In this document: positions 1-8,405 of the stretch, piece after piece
Numbering within the stretch: the first letter of the stretch is position 1
Layout: every line of letters starts with the position of its first letter
Assembly: GCF_000739015.1 (NCBI RefSeq)
Contig: NZ_JPUG01000060.1
Location: forward strand, 1-64,000
DNA: 64,000 nucleotides
Reading direction: 5' to 3'
DNA from: Microvirga sp. BSC39
Lineage (GTDB): Bacteria > Pseudomonadota > Alphaproteobacteria > Rhizobiales > Beijerinckiaceae
The notes under the pieces: model-generated
Told to the model about the DNA's origin: nothing
What the model saw: only the letters and a program-made list of their open reading frames with translations
The model's database searches: none
Position numbers and translations under genes: made by a program

Positions 1-188
1 GCGCCGACTGGCGTGGAGTAATCGGCCGTGCCCGTTGACACCGGCCAGGAATAGCGCTGCTGCCCATCAACAGACACGGTCATGTGCTGGGTTGTCTTAT
101 CGACCACGATCGACACCTCAGCACCCGCAGGACCAGCAAGGACGATGCCGCCGAGCAGTGCAATCATGGATGAGATGGCTCTACGCAT
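1..188 (-). CDS. L,D-transpeptidase-like protein, N-terminal part (runs off the window)
   Basis: Only the first 62 codons are present; the gene continues beyond the left edge. It opens with a signal peptide (MRRAISSM, a hydrophobic stretch, then AGPAGAE), followed by VSIVVDKTTQHMTVSVDG and WPVSTG. This is the usual start of YkuD-domain L,D-transpeptidases, periplasmic enzymes that form 3-3 crosslinks in peptidoglycan or attach proteins to it. The catalytic His and Cys lie outside the window, so the assignment rests on the N-terminal pattern alone. The gene diverges from nothing visible and is preceded by about 120 nt without a gene. Confidence 0.6.
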   Translation of the reverse strand, partial: MRRAISSMIALLGGIVLAGPAGAEVSIVVDKTTQHMTVSVDGQQRYSWPVSTGTADYSTPVG

Positions 189-311
189 CGATCAGCCTCC
201 AGTGTTGCTCCGGTCCGCGTTAGAGCACTGCACAAGGATGACTGCTGAGAACGGCTAAGGTTCCAATCACCTGAAGGTTGGCATCATGAGCCAGCGGACA
301 CTCCCATCCCA

Positions 312-1586
312 TCAGGGTTCCTTGGACTTCTCCCGCGCCGCCTCAATGATTACATTGGGCGGCATCGGCTCGGACCCGCTCCCAACTAGATCCTGCAAGT
401 CACCCTGCGCGACGGCCTCTGCCGTCCTCGTCGGTGTGGACCTCTGAACGCTGTAGGTCTGCGACTCAGGCTCAGCCGGATCGGTAGCCGTTCTCTCGTT
501 CCGGACTTCAGAGACAGTCTCCGGGGAAACAAGACCAAGGTGCACCGCGTGCTCCGCAATTGCCACACTGTCGGCTGCCAGCACCAGACCGCTGCCTGCG
601 CCGGCCACCACCTTGGCGAGGTCCTCAATCTCGCTGATCCTCGTGAGATCTCGGGAGACATTCCGGATGTACACCGCCAGCACCCGCCCGGGATGCTCCT
701 CCACAATCTGACGGTAAATCTCGGGATCGTGCTGACCGCTGTCGCCGATGAGAACGAAGGGTAGGTCACTGTAGAGCGCCAGCATGTTGTGGATCAGCTC
801 GCGCTTGTGGTCCTCGGCCCTGCGCGGCAGAGGGCTTCTCCAGGAGACACCCCATTCCCGCAGGAACAGGATTGGGCCAACCGGAATACCATGCCGATCG
901 AAGAACTCTTCCAGCACCTCGTAGATGCCCCAGGGGGCTCGTGAGACATAGAGCATGGGGTTCTGCTGGTTGCCGGAGGCGCCGGCGTGCAGGGCCCGGT
1001 ACAAGGCCCCGACGCCGGGGAAAGCCACCCGGCTCTGCGCGTCCTCGACGAACAGGCGCCAGAGCATCCGGAGCTTGTTGGCGACACCGGTGTGCATGAC
1101 CGTGTCATCGATGTCGCTGATGACCACATACTGGCAACTGGCGGGTGGGATGAAGATCTGAGCCTGCGCCTGAACCGCCTGAGGCTGCAGCAGTGTCAGA
1201 TCCATGGTGTGCCACGAACGGGTCGGCGGGGGCGGCAGGGCAGAGGAGAGATGGACCCGGAAATAGCCGTCCTTGTCGGTGGTGACGGTTTCCTCCGCTC
1301 CATAGAACTGGGCGGTCACCATGGCATCGGGAATTGCGCGGCGGGCAATGCGCCGACCGATGTCGCGTAAGTTAGTCAGGAGGGCTCCTCGTCCGAGCTC
1401 TGAGTTCGGGCTTGATTGCCGGAACACCCGACCAATCAGGAACACCTCGGAGCGGGATCCGTATCCGCGGTAGGGCTGGATGACCACGCCTCGGTCGCCT
1501 TGCGCCTCCTGGACGGGCCGAGCCGCGATGCCCAGCATCCGGATCAATGCGCCCAGCCATTTCCTCACTGCGCCGGTGAGGCTCAT
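312..1586 (-). CDS. App1-family phosphatase (DUF2183)
   Basis: The protein (about 424 aa) carries the HAD-type motif DIDDTVMHTGV in its middle, the DxDxT signature of the App1/DUF2183 family, whose yeast member is a phosphatidate phosphatase. Downstream motifs such as LYVSRAPWGIYEVL, LFLREWG and LIGDSGQHDPEIY also belong to that family. Residues 50-150 look like the beta-rich N-terminal domain often found with it. The last 70 residues are polar and probably disordered. No signal peptide is visible. ATG at 1586 was chosen; GTG at 1595, 6 nt after AAGGGA, and TTG at 1619 are also possible. The substrate in bacteria is unknown. Confidence 0.85.
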   Translation of the reverse strand: MSLTGAVRKWLGALIRMLGIAARPVQEAQGDRGVVIQPYRGYGSRSEVFLIGRVFRQSSPNSELGRGALLTNLRDIGRRIARRAIPDAMVTAQFYGAEETVTTDKDGYFRVHLSSALPPPPTRSWHTMDLTLLQPQAVQAQAQIFIPPASCQYVVISDIDDTVMHTGVANKLRMLWRLFVEDAQSRVAFPGVGALYRALHAGASGNQQNPMLYVSRAPWGIYEVLEEFFDRHGIPVGPILFLREWGVSWRSPLPRRAEDHKRELIHNMLALYSDLPFVLIGDSGQHDPEIYRQIVEEHPGRVLAVYIRNVSRDLTRISEIEDLAKVVAGAGSGLVLAADSVAIAEHAVHLGLVSPETVSEVRNERTATDPAEPESQTYSVQRSTPTRTAEAVAQGDLQDLVGSGSEPMPPNVIIEAAREKSKEP

Positions 1587-1728
1587 CGCGTTCACCCTGT
1601 ATCCCTTCTGGTCTCCCAATGAGGTGGGTCGTGGAAAAGATCCTTGGAGTCCTACTCAGTTGAGCCATGATAGACTTGCACCCGCTGCGGCAGGCCAGAC
1701 TTATCCTGCTAGATAGCCAAAGAACCTG

Positions 1729-1776
1729 TGACTTTTAATCAGAGGGTCCTGGGTTCGAGGCCCAGCGCGCTCACCA
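1729..1776 (+). repeat. 3' fragment of tRNA-Lys(UUU), probable attachment-site remnant
   Basis: The 48 nt contain the anticodon loop CTTTTAA (anticodon UUU), the 3' half of the anticodon stem, the complete T-arm (CTGGG, loop TTCGAGG, CCCAG), the acceptor strand CGCGCTC and ACCA. No D-arm or 5' acceptor strand lies upstream, so this is not a functional tRNA. The same 48 nt recur at 43333-43380 with one difference in the T-loop. Tyrosine-recombinase elements that integrate in tRNA genes leave such fragments as attR copies. Confidence 0.8.
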
Positions 1777-2187
1777 ACAATATCAAAGGGTTACCGGCAT
1801 CTGCCCTTTGAGCCGTTTTCTTCCAGGTAGCCAATAGGTAGCCAGACGTCAGGAAGCAGCGCCCAGCTCGGATCTGAACCAAGTTAAGCCCAAGAGCGTG
1901 AACAACGAGGTGAGTCGGTGACGGCTGCGCTTCGTCTGGTTCCCAGCATCTCAACAGTGCTGTCACAGAATGGCCTGTGATCAGGCAAGAAGGTCTGTTC
2001 TCCCGCGGTGAGCAGACCTTCAGCGGGTATGACCAAACTTCCTAAATTGACCCGTTCCAGACCATCGCTGAGGGGGCTCTCCCACAAAGAGCGGATTTTT
2101 CCATGCGCCTCAGAATGGCGTAAGATGGTCTGGATCGGCGGCCCTCAGTCCGCCAAGAGGCGGAGCCGCCATGACAGGGAGGCTTCC
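1777..2187. other. Gap without a convincing gene; holds a hairpin repeat
   Basis: No coding pattern is convincing. An open frame on the minus strand reads through the tRNA fragment and is an artefact. The region contains a member of the dispersed hairpin repeat at 1989-2021 and its tail, a TTGACCCGTTCCAGACC-like sequence, near 2045. Confidence 0.5.
1989..2021. repeat. Hairpin repeat (GAAGGTCTG / CAGACCTTC)
   Basis: A perfect 9-bp inverted repeat with a 15-nt loop ending GGTGAG. Related perfect hairpins occur at 43528-43556, 45887-45914 and, more distantly, 22432-22463. Decayed relatives lie near 2825, 7851, 35441 and 37290. A sequence like TTGACCC-TTCCAGACC follows about 25-40 nt downstream in several copies. 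Confidence 0.6.
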
Positions 2188-2475
2188 ATGTTGTTTGTCG
2201 TCATTGGCAAGCCAAAGGCCGCAAGCAGCGGCAAGGAACGGATCGCCCGTCGCGTGAGCTGGGAGTACCCTGCGGGCATGCGGATGATCGCCGAGTACTG
2301 GCCTATGTCCACCGAGATCGCCGTCATCGCTGTGGCCGAAGCGGATAACGTCGCTTCAATCATGTCGGCTATCCTGGATTGGGATGACGTCTTTGACCTG
2401 ACCGTCACGCCGGCGATGACTGCGGAGCAGGGCCTCGAACTGGCCAGGCAGATGCAGGCCAGCTCCTCCGCCTGA
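2188..2475 (+). CDS. DUF3303-like small protein
   Basis: A 95-aa protein starting MLFVVIGKP, with WEYPAGMRMIAEYW, a central EADNVASIMSAI segment and DDVFDLTVTPAMTAEQGLEL near the C terminus. This layout fits the DUF3303 family, small ferredoxin-like-fold proteins of unknown function. An in-frame upstream extension to 2008 exists, but the conserved part begins at 2188 and the upstream residues look random. It stands alone, with no operon partner. Family assignment is by pattern memory and is moderately secure; no function can be given. Confidence 0.65.
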   Translation: MLFVVIGKPKAASSGKERIARRVSWEYPAGMRMIAEYWPMSTEIAVIAVAEADNVASIMSAILDWDDVFDLTVTPAMTAEQGLELARQMQASSSA

Positions 2476-2940
2476 GGCTCTCGCGAGGGCCTGCTGCGAA
2501 TACCATCTGGGTGGGTGTCCGGCTCACGGATGCGCATAGGCCCTGTGGCCTCGCTCCAACAGGGTGGATGCGCCGGGCGCTCGTCCCCGAACCCGCTCTG
2601 GGTCCAGGCTTACCTGGCGGCCTGCCACGCGCATGCGGGGCGACTCATTGCCGCCCGCAGCGCTGCTGCCGGACTTCACGCCTCACGCCCCGACTTTTCC
2701 TCCACCCGGTTCACGGCCAAAGAGCCATTCAGGCGTCCAGAGGATGCGGGCGCCTGGTCCGGGGCATGCGGCTGACGGGGTTGCCTGAGTAGGCATTGGT
2801 GTCTGGATGCGAGACCTCCTTAGCGTGAGCGGACCTCTACTTAGTTGTCTCTAAGGGCTGCCGTCGATCCAAGGCAGACACCACGCTTGCCGAAGGGTAG
2901 GCGGACGATTCTACACTTCTGCCCTCCTTCAGCGGCCAGG
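2476..2940. other. Gap without a recognisable gene
   Basis: Several overlapping short frames are open because of high GC, but none has family-like sequence. A decayed copy of the hairpin repeat (GTGAGCGGACCT) lies at about 2825-2836. Confidence 0.4.
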
Positions 2941-3957
2941 CTAAAGCTCGACCAGCGCCTTTATGACCCCGGCCTCAGGTGTCGACCACATCGGGACGAG
3001 ACTCGGAGCCTCATCGAGGTCGCCGCGGTGGCTGGCAAGCGCCGTGACGGGCACTCTTCCACTGCGCATGGCATCGAGCACCGCCTCGAAATCGTGCCGC
3101 GTGGCATTGCGGCTGCCCAGCAGCGACGTCTCGCGCTTGTGGAACTCCGGATCGTTGAAGGTGATGTCAGCGCGCACGATCGACAGGAGGACATAGGTGC
3201 CACCATGTCCAACATAGGAGAAGCCCTTCATCATCGTCCTGGAGCTCCCGGTCGCATCGAGAACGATGTCGAAGAAATCACCATCTGTGACCTTCTTCAG
3301 GCGATCATCGATATCCGGCGTGACCTCGAAGGCATGATCGACACTGATCTCATCCTTGCAGAAGGCAAGCCGCCGCGTGTTCATGTCGAGGACGGACACC
3401 TCGGCACCTCGCGCCTTCGCGAAAATGGCAGCCGCGATCCCGATCGGCCCTGCGCCCACCACGACAACACGGCTCGTTGATGCGGCGCCCGATCGTTGCA
3501 CCCCATGAGCACCGATCGACAGGAACTCGACCATCGCTGCCTCGTCAAGCCCTAGACCTGCTGCAGGCACGACATTGCCTTCCGGCACGGCGATATACTC
3601 GCAAGCTCCTCCGTCACGATGTACGCCCAACACCTGTAGGTGCTGGCAGCAGTTGGTCTTACCTTGCACACAGGCGCGGCAGGTTCCGCAGGAGAGATAG
3701 GGTTCAATGCAGACGATATCGCCAACACGGAATGAACTGCCGGATGGCGCCTCAGCGATCTCGCCTGCGAGTTCTTGGCCAATCACCCGTGGGTATTCGA
3801 GGTAAGGCTGATTGCCGTGGAAGATGTGATAGTCTGTCCCACAGATCCCGACGCGCCGGATACGCACGAGGACCTCACCTGGACCAACCTTAGGTATATC
3901 TCGCTGAATGATGGTCAGCTTGCCGGGTTCGTCACATCGAAGTGCTTTCATTGGCAT
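2941..3957 (-). CDS. Zinc-type MDR alcohol/polyol dehydrogenase
   Basis: A 338-aa medium-chain dehydrogenase/reductase. The catalytic-zinc region GICGTDYHIFHG, the Gly/Glu segment VIGQELAGEI and a structural-zinc cluster CGTCRACVQGKTNCC are all present, followed by the Rossmann motif VVVGAGPIG at about residue 165. It probably oxidises a secondary alcohol of a sugar alcohol, sugar acid or threonine-like substrate with NAD(P). ATG at 3957 is preceded by GGGAG with good spacing. The gene is monocistronic, with about 300 nt to the next gene on each side. The substrate cannot be read from the sequence. Confidence 0.85.
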   Translation of the reverse strand: MPMKALRCDEPGKLTIIQRDIPKVGPGEVLVRIRRVGICGTDYHIFHGNQPYLEYPRVIGQELAGEIAEAPSGSSFRVGDIVCIEPYLSCGTCRACVQGKTNCCQHLQVLGVHRDGGACEYIAVPEGNVVPAAGLGLDEAAMVEFLSIGAHGVQRSGAASTSRVVVVGAGPIGIAAAIFAKARGAEVSVLDMNTRRLAFCKDEISVDHAFEVTPDIDDRLKKVTDGDFFDIVLDATGSSRTMMKGFSYVGHGGTYVLLSIVRADITFNDPEFHKRETSLLGSRNATRHDFEAVLDAMRSGRVPVTALASHRGDLDEAPSLVPMWSTPEAGVIKALVEL

Positions 3958-4260
3958 TCGCTCCCGATCCTGCGCCTGCTTACGTTGTGCGAGCGTAGTG
4001 AAATAAGTTAGAAACGAAAAGTTGATGCATCTGCATTTCTCCAGAGTTTCTGGCGGGGAACGGCAGGCGAACTTTGAAAAGCCTGCAACGGCCTCAACTC
4101 ACTGTGCTCGGGGCAGCCGAATGCCTGCAATACCGCCGCGAGCTGACCTTCCCACGAGAAGAGTGAAAGGTCGAGTTTGACCCGTTACAGACCTTCGTTG
4201 TCGGTCTGCAATATCCAGCCTCCTTAGGCAGAGCTGGGCTTTGATACCGCAACTCCGCTA
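3958..4260. other. Intergenic region, no gene seen
   Basis: This is the promoter side of the MDR dehydrogenase and the 3' side of the S1C protease operon. It contains a tail copy of the dispersed repeat (TTTGACCCGTTACAGACC) near 4174. No terminator hairpin with a clear T-run was found. Confidence 0.4.
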
Positions 4261-5277
4261 TCAGCGCCTGTTCAGCGTTTTGCGCTCTATGGGAGTGAGC
4301 GACACAGTGCGCATCTCACCCTTCTTCAAGACCACGAGTCCGACAACGCGTCCGATCCGATCACCATTGAGCAGCCGCACGAGATCGTCGATGCCCCCGA
4401 CGGGCTCGCCATTGAGTGAGAGGATGACATCGCTTGGCTCAAGGTCCGCCTGGCATGCGGGGCTGTTGGGTTCGACAGCCGCGATCACTACCCCTGAGTT
4501 GACGGGCAAACCTGCCGCATAAGCCACACGCCGCGGCAGCGGCACGGTCTGACCCGCAACGCCGATCGAGGCTCGCCGGACGCGTCCGTGACGGATCAGT
4601 TCCGTCACGACAAAGCTTGCCGTATTGCTCGCGACCGCAAAGCAGATGCCTTGCGCCCCCATGATGACGGCCGTGTTGATGCCGATGACCTCCCCGGAGG
4701 TTCCGACGAGCGGTCCGCCGGAGTTGCCGGGGTTCAGGGCCGCGTCCGTCTGGATCACATCGTCAATCAGCCGCCCCGATTTTGCACGCAGGCTTCGCCC
4801 GAGGGCCGAAACCACTCCGGCGGTGACCGTTGACTCGAAGCCGAGCGGGTTGCCGATCGCGATGGCGATCTGTCCGCGCTTCAACAGCTTGGAGTCGCCA
4901 AGGGTTGCGAATGGCAGCTTGTCGCTATCGGACCGCAATAGGGCAAGGTCCGTGTCAGGGTCATCGCCGATCACTCGCGCGTGGATTGGGCGCCCATCAG
5001 GGTCTGTCAATTTCGCTTCCCGCGCTCCTTGCATGACATGGCTGTTGGTGAGCAGGAGACCGTCCGGCGAGATGATGACGCCGGAGCCCATTCCGGCCAT
5101 ACGGCCCGAGACTTGAGGCTCCACCCTGACCACGGCAGGGCCGATGCGATCCACAACGCTCGTGACTGCCTGCGAATATGCGTCGAGCAGAACCTCATCA
5201 GGAGCAGGCGAGAGCCGCTTCTGCCCCGAGGATGGGTTGTCGTCATGAAGAAGATAGGTTGGGGTGCGATCGAGCAT
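4261..5277 (-). CDS. S1C (HtrA/Deg-like) serine protease with PDZ domain
   Basis: A 338-aa protein with a trypsin-like fold followed by one PDZ domain (about residues 240-330). The catalytic triad is complete: His80 in LLTNSHV, Asp110 in DPDTDLALL and Ser186 in NPGNSGGPL. No signal peptide or membrane segment is obvious at the chosen start (5277, preceded by CGGAG), which is unusual for a Deg protease and suggests cytoplasmic action or a different start. It is the last gene of a three-gene operon with a LuxR-type regulator and a catalytically dead paralogue. A longer frame extends to 5364 but lacks a ribosome-binding site. Confidence 0.88.
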   Translation of the reverse strand: MLDRTPTYLLHDDNPSSGQKRLSPAPDEVLLDAYSQAVTSVVDRIGPAVVRVEPQVSGRMAGMGSGVIISPDGLLLTNSHVMQGAREAKLTDPDGRPIHARVIGDDPDTDLALLRSDSDKLPFATLGDSKLLKRGQIAIAIGNPLGFESTVTAGVVSALGRSLRAKSGRLIDDVIQTDAALNPGNSGGPLVGTSGEVIGINTAVIMGAQGICFAVASNTASFVVTELIRHGRVRRASIGVAGQTVPLPRRVAYAAGLPVNSGVVIAAVEPNSPACQADLEPSDVILSLNGEPVGGIDDLVRLLNGDRIGRVVGLVVLKKGEMRTVSLTPIERKTLNRR

Positions 5278-5360
5278 GGGAAGCTCCGACAGGTATATCG
5301 TTCCACCTGATGTGGTGATAGTGATGTCAAAAGCCAAGAAAGCGGAGTTCCATCCGAGGC

Positions 5361-5915
5361 TCACAACATGATGAGCCCGAGGCGCACGGCCTGCGCGACT
5401 GCATCCGTTCTGCCCGTGGCATCGAGCTTTGCCGCAATGGAAGCCACATGAAACTTGGCGGTGTGGAACGAAATCCCGAGCCTTCGAGCAATCAGCTTGT
5501 TGGAGGCGCCTTCCGCCAGTAACCGCAGGACCTCAAGCTCCCGCGCCGTGAGCATGTGATCCCCCAAGGAAGGAGAGGGTTTGTCCGGGATGGAATGTGC
5601 TGTGCCGTCCGGCCATTGGACATTACACCGCACGATCGCAAAGCCATGGGCGACGGCATCGATGGCCAGCAGCAGATCCGAGAGGGCGGAGTTACGGGGC
5701 AGCACTCCACTAGGTCCGGCCTTCAGGACATCAAGCGCACGCGAGGGCTCTTCGAGAACGATAATGGGCACTCCTTCGCAAACAGGCAGGTGATCGGCAA
5801 TCACCACATCGGGCTCCCTCGTGTCCAGAGCAACCCTGTCCGGCGCGCTGGCCAACATCGTGCTGACGTGGTCGAACAGGTCTGGATCGTTGATCTGGAG
5901 TGCGACGCGTTGCAC
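5361..5915 (-). CDS. LuxR-family response-regulator-like transcription factor
   Basis: A protein of about 184 aa. The C terminus is a clear LuxR/NarL helix-turn-helix (LTARELEVLRLLAEGASN, then LIARRLGISFHTAKFHV). The N-terminal 100 residues resemble a degenerate receiver domain, with DVVIAD in the phosphoacceptor-strand position but few other receiver hallmarks. A GTG start at 5915 lies 4 nt beyond the stop of the upstream pseudo-protease, so translation is probably coupled. A longer open frame to 6317 overlaps that protease out of frame and is not real. It probably regulates its own operon or links protease sensing to transcription; no partner kinase is adjacent. Confidence 0.8.
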   Translation of the reverse strand: MQRVALQINDPDLFDHVSTMLASAPDRVALDTREPDVVIADHLPVCEGVPIIVLEEPSRALDVLKAGPSGVLPRNSALSDLLLAIDAVAHGFAIVRCNVQWPDGTAHSIPDKPSPSLGDHMLTARELEVLRLLAEGASNKLIARRLGISFHTAKFHVASIAAKLDATGRTDAVAQAVRLGLIML

Positions 5916-5919
5916 GGCT

Positions 5920-6843
5920 TCACTCTTGAGGGTTGGACCGTTCCGCGATCTCAACGGTAAAGGATATCTGCTTCCCCGCCCGCAGCATTCCAAGTGTGAT
6001 GGTCTGACCGACGCTCTCAGGTCCAAGGAGCGTGTAAACGCGACGGACCGAATGCAGGGGATTGGCATCCCATTGGATGAGAATATCGCCTTGCTTGATC
6101 CCGGCTCTCTGCCCTGGGCCGTTCGGATCCACACTGATGACGATGAGCCCCTTGGACTCCGCAAGCCCCGCCGCGTCGGCAATGGTTTGATCGATCCGCA
6201 CAGGCTGGAGGCCGAGGCCCAAATAGCCACGGGGGATCCGGCCATGGGCGAGCAATTGCTGTGCCACGCGTTCGATCGTCTCGGACGGGATGACGAGCAC
6301 GCGTCCTCTAGGACCAAGCACTATCATTCCGATGATCTTTCCATTGCTGTTGAGAGCAGCTCCCCCTTCCGACCGGGCATCGAGCTTCAAATCCAGATGG
6401 AGCCTCCGGTCGATATGGCCGGCGCGCAGGCTCTTCCAGGGGCCGCCTGCAAGAGCAATGATGCCGAGGGCGGCGCACACCTCCTCAGATTGGCGGCCGA
6501 CCGCAAGCACAAGATGTCCGATGCGGAGCCCGGATGTGTCTGCGAACGGAACATCGGCGATGGGCTGCTCCTCCGTCCGCAAGAGGGCAATGTCCGTGCT
6601 CGGATCCCGGCCGACGAGACTTGCCGGCACTTGGCTCCCATCAGCTCGCGTGATCAGAATGTCTTCATCCGCTTCCAAGGCCTCCTCTGCGGTGAGGACA
6701 AGTCCCGGACGCCAGATAAAGCCGCTTGACGATCTGCGCTTAGGGCCATGGATCGCCACGAGCCTTGGCGCAATCCTGTCGCAAAGGTCGGCGACGCGAT
6801 CTGAGATGGCCTCGAAGGAGATGTTGGGTGACGAGATGGACAT
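5920..6843 (-). CDS. Catalytically inactive S1C protease homologue with PDZ domain
   Basis: A 307-aa protein with the S1C fold and a C-terminal PDZ domain (about residues 205-295, with GYLGLGLQPV and SVDPNGPGQRAGIKQGDIL). The triad is broken: the His position is Glu54 (LTAEEAL), Asp84 is kept (DPSTDIALL), and the Ser position is Glu159 (RSEGGAAL). A protease function is therefore unlikely; a ligand- or peptide-binding or regulatory role is inferred. It is the first gene of the operon with the LuxR regulator and the active S1C protease. ATG at 6843 opens the homologous region; the frame above it overlaps IS110 sequence. Confidence 0.85.
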   Translation of the reverse strand: MSISSPNISFEAISDRVADLCDRIAPRLVAIHGPKRRSSSGFIWRPGLVLTAEEALEADEDILITRADGSQVPASLVGRDPSTDIALLRTEEQPIADVPFADTSGLRIGHLVLAVGRQSEEVCAALGIIALAGGPWKSLRAGHIDRRLHLDLKLDARSEGGAALNSNGKIIGMIVLGPRGRVLVIPSETIERVAQQLLAHGRIPRGYLGLGLQPVRIDQTIADAAGLAESKGLIVISVDPNGPGQRAGIKQGDILIQWDANPLHSVRRVYTLLGPESVGQTITLGMLRAGKQISFTVEIAERSNPQE

Positions 6844-6999
6844 GATGCGCCTCGCTGAGGATCGCGGCCCATTCTGCTGGAAAACGCCTTTGCTCGGTAC
6901 TGACCAGTCGGCTAGGCTGGTAATGGGATGGTCCGGCCGTGCTCCTGCCCCGCTTGTTCGTAAGCTGTGGGGCTCCGAGCCACGCAAGGAGCACGTCCC

Positions 7000-7488
7000 A
7001 TGACACAGTCTTCTTTCTCTTCTGCGATTGCCACCCTGGGCATCGATCTGGGCAAGAACAGCTTCCACCTTGTCGGCCAGGATGAGCGTGGCGCCATCGT
7101 GCTGCGCCTTAAGCTCTCCCGCACCCAGCTCACGCAGCGGCTGGCCAACATCCCACCCTGCCTGATTGGCATGGAAGCTTGTGCCGGCGCCTGGCCCGGG
7201 CTGGTGCCCAGGCAGGAATCGACCGGCGACCGCACCATCCGGGGCAGGATCTCCAAACGCGGCAACACGTACCTGCGCACGCTGTTCGTGCAGGCGGCCC
7301 ACATTGTCCTGGTGCGCCGGCCGCATGGGGCGAGGCTCGGCCTGTGGCCCTGGATCGAGACCGCAGGCCGGCGGCTGCATCGCAACATGCTGGTGATTGC
7401 GCTCGCCAACAAACTTGCTCGTATCGCCTGGGCGGTGCTGGCGCAGGGACATGCCTACCAGCCGAGGAGCGCCTCCCATGCCATGTGA
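7000..7488 (+). pseudogene. IS110-family transposase with internal deletion
   Basis: The first 60 residues contain the DEDD-type N terminus (ATLGIDLGKNSFHLVGQDE, then PPCLIGMEACAGA). The frame then jumps to the C-terminal Transposase_20 region (GDRTIRGRISKRGNTYLRTL, LVRRP, ALANKLARIAWAVL). A full IS110 transposase is about 330-350 aa; this one is 162 aa, so the middle with several catalytic acids and the leucine-rich part is gone, without loss of frame. It should be inactive. It lies divergently just upstream of the S1C operon. Confidence 0.85.
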
Positions 7489-7807
7489 GGTGAGGGCGCT
7501 TCAGGCTCCTTCTGCAACCGATCAGCCCTGATGAGACAACGATGAAGTCGATGATCTAATCAGCGGCTGTCCTGCCGAGGTCTGCGAGATGACGAAGGAG
7601 ATGGACGAACGGTCTGCCCGGCGCAACCACAAGACTGGGTGCCATTTTGGCCCACAGAGGTCTTTCGCCGAGCGAGTCCTGGATGCGCGCGGATTCCCAT
7701 GATAGCCCGGAGCAATAGCTCCACCCTGAGGCCGAATACATTGGTGCAGCTCTCACGTTCGTCAGTCTGCCAACATCATCTTGCGACGCACGGCCGGACC
7801 ATACATT

Positions 7808-7860
7808 TGGCGCCAGGCGGAAGTAGACCGAACGTCTCGGTCTACGGGGTAACCAGACCT
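7808..7860 (+). repeat. 53-nt dispersed repeat, copy 1
   Basis: It matches 37244-37296 at 45 of 53 positions in the same orientation, starting TGGCGCCAGGCGGAAGTAG and ending CCAGACCT. The last bases resemble the 3' arm of the hairpin repeat family, so this may be a longer member of that family. Confidence 0.6.
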
Positions 7861-7932
7861 TCACGAAGGGCAGGGGAGCTTCGTCTTTTGATCAGTAGCA
7901 GTCATCAAAGAGCGGATGGTGCATTGCGGGGA

Positions 7933-8010
7933 TCAGATATTCTTGAGGATCTGGTCGACCACCTTCTTGGCGTCCCCGAAGAGCATCATGGTGTTGTCGC
8001 GGAACGTGAA
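7933..8010 (-). pseudogene. Remnant of the 3' end of pntB (NAD(P) transhydrogenase subunit beta)
   Basis: Read on the minus strand, the sequence encodes FRDNTMMLFGDAKKVVDQIL followed by KNI and a stop. This is the highly conserved C terminus of PntB. Nothing upstream continues the protein, so only about 25 codons remain. It is debris from a transhydrogenase gene, probably left by a rearrangement. Confidence 0.7.
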
Positions 8011-8405
8011 CGAGAAGCAGTGTCGGCGGATTACTCGACAGAACCTCCACGAGGGTTCCACTTGCTAGCAGCCTCATGCTCCACCGCATTGCTCACCCAA
8101 AGCAACTCTCAAACGGGTTTCAAGCCATAGCCGAAATACGCCAAGTTCCAAAAGGTACCTTGCTAATATGCGATCTTTTCCGAAGGTGCGCTTACTTAGA
8201 GTGACTATTTATATTGACAAGTCCCTCTCGAAGAAACTCTCAGAGTCTAACGGTCATAACAGCATGATACTGGTCGGTCGTGCGCTAAATAGCTTATTCT
8301 ACAATATTCAGTGTTTTATATTCAATTGACGAACAAGAAGCGTCGTGAGAGCATCGGTTCATATAACAACAAAAATAGGCGGAAAATCTGCGTCGGGAGG
8401 AAGTT

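Larger units (their letters stand above)
7489..8405. other. Long region with only gene debris, AT-rich toward its right end
   Basis: It holds a 53-nt repeat (7808-7860), a pntB remnant (7933-8010) and, from about 8160, a visibly AT-richer leader before the polyol operon. The leader has TTGACA at 8214-8219 as a candidate -35 element, but no convincing -10. A strong ribosome-binding site (GGGAGGAAG) precedes the ATG at 8406. Regulatory sites for the polyol operon most likely lie between 8160 and 8400. Confidence 0.45.

Noticed and set aside
1739..1966. Minus-strand open frame ending in LGLEPRTL
   Set aside because: It reads through the antisense of the tRNA-Lys fragment; this peptide ending is a well-known annotation artefact near tRNA 3' ends.
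2511..2792. Three overlapping plus-strand frames
   Set aside because: All three phases are open because of base composition; none has a start context or protein-like pattern.
5916..6317. Extension of the LuxR frame upstream of 5915
   Set aside because: It lies wholly within the pseudo-protease gene in another frame, and the residues do not resemble a receiver domain.
6844..7479. Extension of the pseudo-protease frame upstream of 6843
   Set aside because: It runs antisense through the IS110 remnant; S1C homology begins only at 6843.
8160..8400. Riboswitch in the AT-rich leader of the polyol operon
   Set aside because: No conserved stem architecture of any known riboswitch class could be recognised by eye.
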